From positions 248,001 to 312,000 of the forward strand of contig NZ_JACVAQ010000002.1 in assembly GCF_014851905.1 (NCBI RefSeq): a DNA stretch of 64,000 bases, read 5' to 3'. A model generated the notes under the pieces. That model ran no database searches, was not told where the DNA came from, and saw only the letters and a list, made by a program, of their open reading frames with translations. The number at the start of each line of letters is the position of its first letter. The first letter of the stretch is position 1. Of this stretch, positions 10,086 through 17,205 are shown piece by piece. Source of the DNA: Pseudomonas sp. PDM14 (GTDB taxonomy: Bacteria; Pseudomonadota; Gammaproteobacteria; Pseudomonadales; Pseudomonadaceae). A program made the position numbers and the translations under genes.

Positions 10086-10541
10086 TCAGGGCTGGATGAC
10101 CACTTCAACCAGGGTGATCTTCGGTTCCCCATCGACCAGACGCAGGCTGGCGGTCTCCTGGGAGCGCGATTGCTGTGTCTGTCCCTGGAGCTGATAGCGT
10201 TCTTCGGTCAGGCCGCTGAGCGTGGCGCTCTGGCCATCGGTGGCGATCTCGACATGCTGGATCGCCACCGTTACCTGATAGCCGTCCAGTGTGCTCCAGC
10301 CCCGGCGCAGCAGCTCGCGGTACTGCTTCATGTCCAGGTTCATGTCACCCCCGGCAGCGGCGGCCTTGATATGCACCCGCGCATCCTCGCTCATGTGCCC
10401 GAGCACGCCGTCGATGTCCCTGGCCTGCGCGGCGGCGGTGAGCTGGTTGTAGAAGGCGCGAACGCTGTCCTCGGTCAGCCGATCGGCAGCGTAGGCCTGG
10501 GGCAGGGCGAGCAGCAACAGGGACAAGATCAGTGCTTTCAT
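10086..10541 (-). CDS. Secreted NTF2/SnoaL-like protein of unknown function
   Basis: A 151-residue protein with a clear Sec signal peptide (MKALILSLLLLALPQAYAAD, cleavage probably after AYA). The mature part begins with a helix-rich segment (VRAFYNQLTAAAQARDIDGVLGHMSEDARV) and continues as beta-strands, the pattern of the SnoaL/nuclear transport factor 2 cone fold. No catalytic residue set is recognisable, so it may be a ligand-binding or scaffolding periplasmic protein. It is convergent with opmB and 31 bases downstream of hipA on the same strand. The function is unknown. Confidence 0.7.
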   Translation of the reverse strand: MKALILSLLLLALPQAYAADRLTEDSVRAFYNQLTAAAQARDIDGVLGHMSEDARVHIKAAAAGGDMNLDMKQYRELLRRGWSTLDGYQVTVAIQHVEIATDGQSATLSGLTEERYQLQGQTQQSRSQETASLRLVDGEPKITLVEVVIQP

Positions 10542-10572
10542 GGGTAATCCTTGGGGCAGGGAAGGAACGGGT

Positions 10573-11823
10573 TCAGCTTAGCTGCTGCAGCATGTCGGCC
10601 AACACGCCGTGACGGATCTGCCGCAGCAGGCGCAGTTCGCCGGCGCCGAGGCCCAGCTCCAGGGCGATCTGCAGTTGCCGGTCGGTCGCGGGCGGCAGGG
10701 CAGCGAGCAGCACATCCAGCAGGCGCTCGCTGACCTTTCCCGGCAGGCCGAGCACCTCGCCAAAAGCCAGCACGTCGGCACGGCGCAGTTCACCGAAACG
10801 CCGCGCCTGGCCCATCGGCCAGGACAGTTCGGCATTGCCCCAGCCATTGTCACGGGCGTACACGCTGGTACTGAGCAGGTCGTAGTGCGGCGTCAGCTCC
10901 ACACCCTGGGCACCGACGAAGAACGACAGGTTCTTCAGGTGCGCGTCGTTGTTGCCCAGCAGCGCGTTGAACAGCGCCCAGCGGAACAACGATTGGCGGC
11001 TCAAGGCCTTGCTGCGGCACAGCGCGACCAGTTGCTGCAGGGTATCCAGGGTCGCCATGCGGTATTTGTAGACGCGGTCGATGGACAGCAACTGGCAGGC
11101 GTCCAGCACATGCCGGCGGCGCAGTTGCTCACCTGCTGGCTCGCGGTCGAAGCGCTGGATCAGGTACACCGACTGCGGCACACGACGCAGCTCCACCGCC
11201 GGCACCGGCAGTTTCACCGCCGCCGCTGCGCTCATCACGAACCACTCGTTGGCGGCGCTGTGCGGGTAGTTGTCGATGTCCGGGTGATCGGGTTTGAGGA
11301 TATGCGTCGACGGCGTCTGCCCGACCGGTTCGAGCAGATTGCCGTCGCGCAACACCACGGCCAGCTTGTGCTGAGCCCCCGCGAGCGACATGCGCTTGGG
11401 CGCGGCCTGGCCCAGGGATACCCGCGGCAATGCATCGATTCGCTGGGCCAACTCGTGTTCCGGCAGCACCTGCAGGCCGCCGGGTGGCAGCGGTTGCTCT
11501 GGCAGCAGCAGGGTCAGCGCGCCGGCCGACTCGGCGCCGTAGTGCGCGAGCAGGGCGAAGGCGTCCGCCACGTCGACCTTGGCATCCTGGGCGAGCAGGG
11601 TGCGCGCCTGCTCCTCGGGCAGCAGGTTGTCGAAGAACCACTGCACTGGGCGCTGGCTGGCACCGTCACGAATTTCTCCGCTGGCCCGCGGCAGCTGCGG
11701 CGACAGGTCGAAGCTCGCCGCATCCTGCTGCCAGGCAGATTCGTAGCGGAACAGCCACAGGTTGTCCTGCTCGGCGAGCAGGCCAACGCAGCGCTCATTG
11801 AGCCAGACCTGCAGCTGCCTCAC
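10573..11823 (-). CDS. hipA: HipA-family serine/threonine kinase toxin
   Basis: A 416-residue HipA-like kinase. The N-terminal subdomain (about 1-110) precedes the kinase core. The autophosphorylated serine of the family lies in MSLAGAQHK (Ser146), the ATP-binding lysine in HILKP (Lys177), the catalytic loop is GNNDAHLKN (Asp293, Asn298), and the metal-binding Asp is in HYDLL (Asp315). E. coli HipA phosphorylates glutamyl-tRNA synthetase to cause growth arrest and persistence; the target here is inferred by family. All key residues are intact, so the toxin is probably active. It overlaps hipB by 4 bases (ATGA) and is co-transcribed downstream of it. Confidence 0.9.
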   Translation of the reverse strand: MRQLQVWLNERCVGLLAEQDNLWLFRYESAWQQDAASFDLSPQLPRASGEIRDGASQRPVQWFFDNLLPEEQARTLLAQDAKVDVADAFALLAHYGAESAGALTLLLPEQPLPPGGLQVLPEHELAQRIDALPRVSLGQAAPKRMSLAGAQHKLAVVLRDGNLLEPVGQTPSTHILKPDHPDIDNYPHSAANEWFVMSAAAAVKLPVPAVELRRVPQSVYLIQRFDREPAGEQLRRRHVLDACQLLSIDRVYKYRMATLDTLQQLVALCRSKALSRQSLFRWALFNALLGNNDAHLKNLSFFVGAQGVELTPHYDLLSTSVYARDNGWGNAELSWPMGQARRFGELRRADVLAFGEVLGLPGKVSERLLDVLLAALPPATDRQLQIALELGLGAGELRLLRQIRHGVLADMLQQLS

Positions 11824-12053
11824 GACTCGTCTCCATCCGGCACCTGCAGCAGCAGACGCACGCCGAGTTCGTCGAGCAGGCGCAGGACCTTGCCCAGTTG
11901 CACGGTTTCCTTGCCCAGCTCCACGTCACGCAGGAACACATGGCTGGCACCGATGATCGCGGCGAGGTCGTCCTGACGAATGCCCTGTTGGCGCCGCAGG
12001 CTGCGGGCGAGGGCGCCGAGGTCGGCGGTGTTGTCGATGGGAATGAGCGGCAT
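11820..12053 (-). CDS. hipB: HipB-type XRE antitoxin and autorepressor
   Basis: A 77-residue protein consisting almost entirely of a Cro/C1 helix-turn-helix (QQGIRQDDLAAIIGASHVFLRD is the helix-turn-helix region), with a short C-terminal tail LLLQVPDGDES that ends in the acidic type of extension seen in HipB proteins. The ATG at 12053 is preferred over an in-frame GTG at 12062 because AGGTG lies 6 bases before it. It should bind and neutralise HipA and repress the operon through the three palindromes immediately upstream (12065-12187). The first operator almost touches the Shine-Dalgarno, so bound repressor could block transcription over the start region. Confidence 0.88.
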   Translation of the reverse strand: MPLIPIDNTADLGALARSLRRQQGIRQDDLAAIIGASHVFLRDVELGKETVQLGKVLRLLDELGVRLLLQVPDGDES

Positions 12054-12064
12054 GCGAAGCACCT

Positions 12065-12088
12065 AAATCTAAGCTGTGGTTTAGATTA
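12065..12088. promoter_or_regulatory. hipBA operator O1
   Basis: AAATCTAAGC-TGTG-GTTTAGATTA: a palindrome with one central-arm mismatch and a 4-base spacer, ending 12 bases before the hipB ATG. Repeated as O2 and O3. Confidence 0.75.
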
Positions 12089-12114
12089 GTGCGGTTTTAG
12101 GCGTGCATTCAAGT

Positions 12115-12138
12115 AAATCTAAGCTGTGGCTTAGATTT
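12115..12138. promoter_or_regulatory. hipBA operator O2 (perfect palindrome)
   Basis: AAATCTAAGC-TGTG-GCTTAGATTT: a perfect 10-bp inverted repeat around TGTG. Its centre is exactly 50 bp from the centres of O1 and O3. Confidence 0.8.
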
Positions 12139-12149
12139 ATAGGTGTCAG

Positions 12150-12164
12150 CGCCCGTGGCGGGCG
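12150..12164 (-). terminator. Hairpin downstream of the LysR gene
   Basis: CGCCCG-TGG-CGGGCG forms a short GC-only stem between O2 and O3. It lies 17 bases beyond the LysR stop on the minus strand and has no T tract, so termination strength is uncertain. Confidence 0.35.
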
Positions 12165-12165
12165 T

Positions 12166-12188
12166 TATCTAAGCTGTAGCTTAGATTT
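12166..12188. promoter_or_regulatory. hipBA operator O3, overlapping the LysR stop codon
   Basis: ATCTAAGC-TGTA-GCTTAGAT, with symmetric arms. The right arm is at the same time the last codons and TAA stop of the neighbouring LysR gene. Confidence 0.75.
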
Positions 12189-13071
12189 TTACGCCGGCAC
12201 TTTCGGCACGCAGCCAGTCGAGAAAGGCCTGCAGTGCCGGTTGGCGTTCCCGCCCAGGTACACAAACTGCCAGGTAGCGGGCTCCGGCCAGGCGGATCTG
12301 CGGGCGGTAGGGCACGAGCAGGCCGCTGGCCAGGCTGTCGGAGGCGAGTACCGAACTGGCCAGCACCAGTCCCTGACCGGAAATCGCAGCCTGCAGCGCA
12401 TAGTGCTCGTCCGGGTAATCACGGCGCACGCTGTGCTGCAACCAGTCCTCGCCAACTGCAGCGCTCCAGTGCTGCCAGTCCGGGAGGCCCGGTTGCGGTG
12501 TGGCCCAGGCCACGCCGATCAGCTCCGTCGCACAGTCCGGCAGGCGCTCGACCAGCGCGGGCGTGCCGTAGGCGCTGAAGCACTCCTCCATCAGCGGGAT
12601 TTCCAACAGCTGCGGGTATTCGCCGAAACCGCAGCGAATGGCGAGGTCGAGGCTGGCGTCGCGCTGCAGGTCGGCCAGGGTGTTGCTGGTTTCGATGCGC
12701 ACGCGGATGCCCGGGTGGCGCTGGTAGAAACGTCCCAGCCGCGGGATCAGCCAGAGCGCGGCGAACGCCGGCGTGGTGCTCAGACTGAGGCTGTCAGCGT
12801 GCTGCACAGGACGCAGCGCCTCGACGCCGCGGCTGATCTCCAGCAATGCCCCATGCATGTTTTGCTGCAAGCGCTCGCCGCCTTCGCTGAGGCGCACGCC
12901 ACGGCCCAAACGCTCGAACAGCGGCGCGCCGAGCCAGTCTTCGAGGCTGCGGATCTGGTGCGATACCGCGGTGGGGGTGACGTTCATTTCCTCTGCCGCC
13001 GTCTTGAAGCTGCCCAAGCGAGCGGCGGATTCGAAGGTGCGCAGGGCAGTCAGTGGCAGGCAGGCGAACAT
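12181..13071 (-). CDS. LysR-family transcriptional regulator, GcvA-like, divergent from a PACE pump
   Basis: A 296-residue LysR regulator: N-terminal winged helix-turn-helix (about residues 6-64, AARLGSFKTAAEEMNVTPTA), linker helix, then the periplasmic-binding-protein-like effector domain (about 92-290). The segment TPTAVSHQIRSLEDWLG and the effector domain resemble the GcvA/AmpR branch. It is transcribed away from the PACE-family efflux gene with a 126-base shared intergenic region, the arrangement of aceR-aceI in Acinetobacter, so it probably controls that pump. Its final codons and stop overlap operator O3 of hipBA, so HipB binding could interfere with its 3' end. Confidence 0.85.
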   Translation of the reverse strand: MFACLPLTALRTFESAARLGSFKTAAEEMNVTPTAVSHQIRSLEDWLGAPLFERLGRGVRLSEGGERLQQNMHGALLEISRGVEALRPVQHADSLSLSTTPAFAALWLIPRLGRFYQRHPGIRVRIETSNTLADLQRDASLDLAIRCGFGEYPQLLEIPLMEECFSAYGTPALVERLPDCATELIGVAWATPQPGLPDWQHWSAAVGEDWLQHSVRRDYPDEHYALQAAISGQGLVLASSVLASDSLASGLLVPYRPQIRLAGARYLAVCVPGRERQPALQAFLDWLRAESAGVKI

Positions 13072-13197
13072 GATGACTCCAAGGATGAAATTTACTCACC
13101 TGGCTGCACTATACGTCATTTGTTTCAGCGCTCCAGGCTGCCTAGATTGCCGCCCATGAACACGCCTCGACCGAGGTGTGGCAGAGGGACAACGACA

Positions 13198-13653
13198 ATG
13201 CAGGGTTCACGTCGCAAGGTGGTTCAGGCACTGCTCTACGAACTCGTGGCAATCGCCTTCGTCTCGCCACTGATCGCCTGGGCGTTCGATGAAAGCATGG
13301 CCCATTCGGGTGCCCTGGCGCTGCTGCTGTCGCTGATCGCGATGGCCTGGAACATGCTGTTCAACGCCTTGTTCGAGCGCTGGGAAACGCGTCAGGCATG
13401 CCGCACTCGCAACCTCACGAGGCGCCTGTTGCACGCCGGCGGATTCGAGGGTGGCCTGGCGATCATCCTGATTCCGGTGATGGCCTGGTGGCTGGAGATC
13501 AGCGCCCTGACGGCGCTGCTCGCGGACCTCGGCCTGCTGGTGTTTTTCTTCTTCTACGCCTTCGTCTTCCAGTGGGCGTTCGACCTGCTGTTCGGCGTAC
13601 CGGACTCGGCCAGGGACATCGCCACTACACAGGAAGCAGACTGCCTAGGATGA
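13198..13653 (+). CDS. PACE-family multidrug efflux transporter (AceI-like)
   Basis: A 151-residue inner-membrane protein made of two tandem bacterial transmembrane pair domains (four predicted helices), the size and layout of proteobacterial antimicrobial compound efflux pumps such as chlorhexidine exporter AceI. Glu15 in VVQALLYELVAIAF is at the position of the conserved, functionally essential Glu15 of AceI. The start at 13198 follows AGAGGGA with 9-base spacing. It is divergent from a LysR regulator and converges, 7 bases apart, on a glycosyltransferase gene. Biocide or polyamine substrates are inferred from the family. Confidence 0.88.
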   Translation: MQGSRRKVVQALLYELVAIAFVSPLIAWAFDESMAHSGALALLLSLIAMAWNMLFNALFERWETRQACRTRNLTRRLLHAGGFEGGLAIILIPVMAWWLEISALTALLADLGLLVFFFFYAFVFQWAFDLLFGVPDSARDIATTQEADCLG

Positions 13654-13660
13654 GTCTGGC

Positions 13661-14959
13661 TCAGCCGTCGACAGGCTTGCTGGCGGCGTGTTTGGCGGCG
13701 ATCCACTGTGACATGTACTGCGTGCTCTTGTGCTGGTGATGACGCAGCATGCTGCCGACGAAGTTGGCCCGGCGCTCGGTCTGCAGGTTGTCACGCAGGC
13801 GCTGCAGACGCTCGATCAACTGCTGGCCAGCGGCCTGACGATCGAAACGCTCGGCGAGGATGCGCTGGCCGCGTTGCTGCGCTTCGCTCCACTGCTGCGC
13901 GTGCTCATGCAATGCTACGGCGGCATCGGCGAAGGCATCGGCGCTATCGACCACTGCGCCGGCCCAGGGCAGCTCGCCGCACATGCCTTCACTGCCGATT
14001 GGCGTGGTCACGCTGGGCGTGCCGCAACTCATGGCATCGGCCAGCTTGCCCTTGATTCCCGCCCCGAAGCGCAGCGGCGCCAGGCAGACCCGCGCCTGGC
14101 TCATCACCACATGGGCATCGGCGGCCCAGCCGAGCACGTTGAAGCCCTGCTTGGGGTTGTGCAGCGCCGTGGCCTTCGGCGGCGGGTAGGAGCCATAAAC
14201 CTGCAGCTGCGCCTGTGGCAGGCGCTGGCGAATCAGCGGCCAGAGCTGATGCTTGAGCCACAGCACCGCATCCCAGTTGGGGGCATGGCGGAAGTTGCCG
14301 ATGCTGATGAAGTCGCGACGCTCGGAAAAGCCCGGCGCGGCGATCTGCGACGGGATCAGCATCAGCGTGCAGTGCTGCAGCAAGGCGGCCGGCACGCCGA
14401 ACTGTTCCTGCAGCAGGGCCTGTTCGAAGTCGGAAATCAGCAAGGTCAGGTCGCAGCGGTAGATCGCCGCAACCTCGCGCTGGGCCAGGTCGTCCTCGGC
14501 CATCGCGGCGAACAGCTGCAGGGCGTCGGCTTGCACGGCGCCTTGCCGATGCCGTTCCTGCTCGCTGCAGGCGTTGCGCTGAGCCTCCTTGAGCAGGCGC
14601 TGACGGGCGTCGCGCAGGCTGTGCAGGTCGCTGGTTTCGAGCACGCGAATGGCGTGCGGGCAACAGCGCTCGACACGCCAGCCGAACTGTTCCTCGCTGA
14701 AGAAGCGGTCGAACAGCACCAGGTCCGGCTGCAGTTCGCTGACGAAGGCGTCGAAGCTGTCGCAATTGAGGGTAATGGCCACTTCCGGCACGTCATAGAC
14801 CGCCAGGTCGGCGCGGTGCTCGGACAGCGCCGCAGCGCTGGCGAAGGTCACCCGCCAGCCCTGGGCACGGAACAGCTCGATCAGTTCGATCATGCGGCTG
14901 CCGGCGGCCGACGAGCGCGGCTCGGGCCAGACGTAGCCGACGATGAGGACGTTGTACAT
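13661..14959 (-). CDS. Glycosyltransferase, GT4-like (GT-B fold)
   Basis: A 432-residue protein with the features of group 1 glycosyltransferases: an N-terminal Rossmann half starting VLIVGYVWPEPRSSAAGSR and a nucleotide-sugar-binding C-terminal half with FGAGIKGKLADAMSCGTPSV and TTPIGSEGM. The SxAGSRM loop and the ISIGNFRHAPNWDAV segment occur in glycosyltransferases that decorate proteins or polysaccharides. It has no signal or membrane segment, so it should act in the cytoplasm. No polysaccharide genes surround it, so the acceptor cannot be inferred. It is a single-gene unit converging on the PACE gene. Confidence 0.75.
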   Translation of the reverse strand: MYNVLIVGYVWPEPRSSAAGSRMIELIELFRAQGWRVTFASAAALSEHRADLAVYDVPEVAITLNCDSFDAFVSELQPDLVLFDRFFSEEQFGWRVERCCPHAIRVLETSDLHSLRDARQRLLKEAQRNACSEQERHRQGAVQADALQLFAAMAEDDLAQREVAAIYRCDLTLLISDFEQALLQEQFGVPAALLQHCTLMLIPSQIAAPGFSERRDFISIGNFRHAPNWDAVLWLKHQLWPLIRQRLPQAQLQVYGSYPPPKATALHNPKQGFNVLGWAADAHVVMSQARVCLAPLRFGAGIKGKLADAMSCGTPSVTTPIGSEGMCGELPWAGAVVDSADAFADAAVALHEHAQQWSEAQQRGQRILAERFDRQAAGQQLIERLQRLRDNLQTERRANFVGSMLRHHQHKSTQYMSQWIAAKHAASKPVDG

Positions 14960-15040
14960 GGGGCAAGGCTCGGGTGCGGGGCGGCGATTATAAGCCGCGG
15001 CCGGCTCGATGGCGCCGTGGCCACCGAGCAGTCGTGCGCC

Positions 15041-15547
15041 TTACCTGGCGCGGCGGATGCTGCGCCACAGGGTGACGAGGATCAGCATGAACAGTGCGGT
15101 GACGGCGGCCAGGGTCCAGCCGGTGAACGGGATGCCGAAAATGAAGTAATCGTTCTGCCCGCAGATGCCGCCGCTCATGAACACGTCCGGCCAGTATTCG
15201 TGCAGTGGCAGGTAGTCGGAGTAGAAGGGGAAGGGCGAGCAGCTGAAGCTGTCCATCAGGCCGGTCTCGATCAGCACCACGTGGGCGTTGTCGAACACCG
15301 CCATGCCGCCGGCCGCGAGTAGCACCGGCCAAAGTAGTACGGCCAGCCAGGCCTGCTTCGTCGCCCCGGCCAGGGCCAGCAGCAGCGCAGCGGCAGCGGC
15401 GATGCTCAGCCACAGGCGGATCTGCACGCACAGGGTGCAAGGCTCCCAACCCAGCCAGAATTGCGTGAGCAGCGCACCACCGAGCATCGCGGCACAGAGC
15501 AGGGCGATGAGCAGCGGCAGGGCGACGGGAAGGGAACGACGGGTCAT
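15041..15547 (-). CDS. dsbB: Disulfide bond formation protein DsbB
   Basis: A 168-residue, four-helix inner-membrane oxidoreductase that re-oxidises DsbA and passes electrons to ubiquinone. Both periplasmic cysteine pairs are present: Cys37/Cys40 in EPCTLC and Cys103/Cys129, at nearly the same positions as Cys41/44 and Cys104/130 in E. coli. The ATG at 15547 is chosen because GGAG precedes it by 7 bases and it gives the family length; the frame stays open upstream without similarity. It is encoded alone, followed by the glycosyltransferase gene 81 bases downstream. Confidence 0.92.
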   Translation of the reverse strand: MTRRSLPVALPLLIALLCAAMLGGALLTQFWLGWEPCTLCVQIRLWLSIAAAAALLLALAGATKQAWLAVLLWPVLLAAGGMAVFDNAHVVLIETGLMDSFSCSPFPFYSDYLPLHEYWPDVFMSGGICGQNDYFIFGIPFTGWTLAAVTALFMLILVTLWRSIRRAR

Positions 15548-15693
15548 TGCGATCTCCGGAATGTGGCGGATGAAAACTGCCCGCCGCTTGTACCAGTTGG
15601 TCCGCGTCGGGGCAATCTGCAGTCGCATCGGTGTGCGCCTGGACAGGCCGAACGGCAAGCGCCGATGCCTGTATCGCCCTGGATTCTCCAGGC

Positions 15694-15730
15694 AAAAAAA
15701 TCCCCACGGTCTGGAACGGGACCGTGGGGA
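15694..15730 (-). terminator. Rho-independent terminator of mexEF-oprN
   Basis: TCCCCACGGT (15701-15710) pairs with ACCGTGGGGA (15721-15730) in a 10-bp stem, followed on the minus strand by seven T residues (A run at 15694-15700). It lies 71 bases beyond the oprN stop and ends the mexEF-oprN transcript. Confidence 0.92.
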
Positions 15731-15801
15731 GCGCAATGGCCGACAAGGGGGAGCGTCAGCCCAGGAGGAACAGTTTCGCGTCAGAACCCGTTAATGGGTT
15801 C

Positions 15802-17205
15802 TTAGGCCTGTGGTTGCCAGCCACCGCCCAGCGCCTTGTAGATGGAGACGATGCCGCGGTACAGCTCGACCTCGGCCAACGCCTGCGCGTCCTCGGCAGC
15901 CAGGCGTTCGCGTTCGGCGTCGAGCAGCACGAGGAAGTCCACGGTGCCTTCGCGGTAGCGCACGGCGGCCTGTTGCGCGGCGGCGCGGCTGGCTTCGGAC
16001 TGGCGCACCAGGGAGACCAGGCGCTGCTGGCGTTTGGCGTAATCGCTGAAGGCGTTTTCCGACTCTTCCAAGGCCAGCAGCACCTGCTGCTCGTAGCTGG
16101 CCAGGGCACCATCGGCTTCGGCCTTGGCACCGCGCAGGCGAGCCCGCACGCTGCCCAGGTCGAACGCCGCCCAGGTGATGCTCGGCGCCACGCCCCAGGC
16201 TCGCGCATCGGCAGCACCCAGCTGCGAACCACGCCCGGCGGTGAAGCCGAGGAAGCCGCTGAGGCTGACCCGCGGGAACAGGTCGGCGGTGGCCACACCG
16301 ATATTGGCGGTAGAGGCAGCCAGTTGGCGTTCGGCGGCGCGGATGTCCGGACGGCGACGCAGCAGCTCGGCCGGATCGCCGATCGGCAGCGCCTTGGCGA
16401 TCACCGGCAGCGGCTGCGGCGACAGGTCTACCGACAGCTGCTCCGGCCGCTGACCGAGCAGGGTGGCGATGCGATTGCGCGCCCGCGCCCCTTCGGCCTG
16501 CAGTTGCGGCAGGCTGGCTTCGGTGGCGGCCAGGCGCGCATCTGCACGCAGCACGTCCAGTTCGTTGCCGACGCCGGCGTCGCGCAGCTGCTCGGTGAGG
16601 CCACGCGACTCCTGCTGGTTCTTCAGGTTCTCGCGGGCGATGCGTTCCCGCAGTTGCGCACCGCGCAGGTCGCCATAGGCATCCACCAGCTCGGCGATCA
16701 GGCTGACCTGCAGCTGGTACAGCTCGGCTTCGGCCACGTCGATCTGCGCTTCGCTGCTTTCGATCTGGCGCTGAATGCGGCCGAACAGGTCGAGTTCCCA
16801 GGCCATGTCCAGGCCCAGGTCATAACGTTCCTGACGCACGCGCTCCTCGCTGGTCGGCGGCTGCTGGGCCTTGCCGAACTCGCCACTGGCGCGACTGGTC
16901 ACGGTCGGCAGCTGGTCGTTGGCCACGTCGTCGCGGATCGAGCGGGCGGCGCGCAGGCGGGCGAACGCCACGCGCAGTTCGCGGTTTTCCTTGAGCGACT
17001 GCTGCACCAGCTGGTTCAGGGTCGGGTCGTCGAACTGCTGCCACCAGGTGGTTTCGAAGCGGCTGCGGTCAAGCTCCATCGCCTCGGCGCTGGCCACCGT
17101 GGCCGGCTCGGTAGCCGGCGCCTGGTAGTCGGGGCCTACGGCACAGGCGGCCAGGGCCAGGTACAGCGGCGCCAGGACGAGGAGGTCAGAGACTGGGTGT
17201 TTCAT
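15802..17205 (-). CDS. oprN: Outer-membrane efflux channel OprN
   Basis: A 467-residue TolC-family outer-membrane factor, the exit channel of MexEF. The signal peptide ends in the lipobox LAAC (Cys21) followed by AVGPDYQAP. Two OEP repeats follow, with LLRRRPDIRAAERQLA in the second, and the protein ends ALGGGWQPQA. Its start overlaps the mexF stop by 4 bases, so translation is coupled. It is only distantly related to the OpmB channel at 8.6-10.1 kb, so the two systems are not a recent duplication. Confidence 0.93.
   Translation of the reverse strand: MKHPVSDLLVLAPLYLALAACAVGPDYQAPATEPATVASAEAMELDRSRFETTWWQQFDDPTLNQLVQQSLKENRELRVAFARLRAARSIRDDVANDQLPTVTSRASGEFGKAQQPPTSEERVRQERYDLGLDMAWELDLFGRIQRQIESSEAQIDVAEAELYQLQVSLIAELVDAYGDLRGAQLRERIARENLKNQQESRGLTEQLRDAGVGNELDVLRADARLAATEASLPQLQAEGARARNRIATLLGQRPEQLSVDLSPQPLPVIAKALPIGDPAELLRRRPDIRAAERQLAASTANIGVATADLFPRVSLSGFLGFTAGRGSQLGAADARAWGVAPSITWAAFDLGSVRARLRGAKAEADGALASYEQQVLLALEESENAFSDYAKRQQRLVSLVRQSEASRAAAQQAAVRYREGTVDFLVLLDAERERLAAEDAQALAEVELYRGIVSIYKALGGGWQPQA

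Noticed and set aside
12103..13653. A 516-codon plus-strand frame apparently joining the hip operator region to the PACE pump
   Set aside because: The first two thirds are antisense to the LysR gene; the true pump start is ATG 13198 with its own ribosome-binding site and the family N-terminus.
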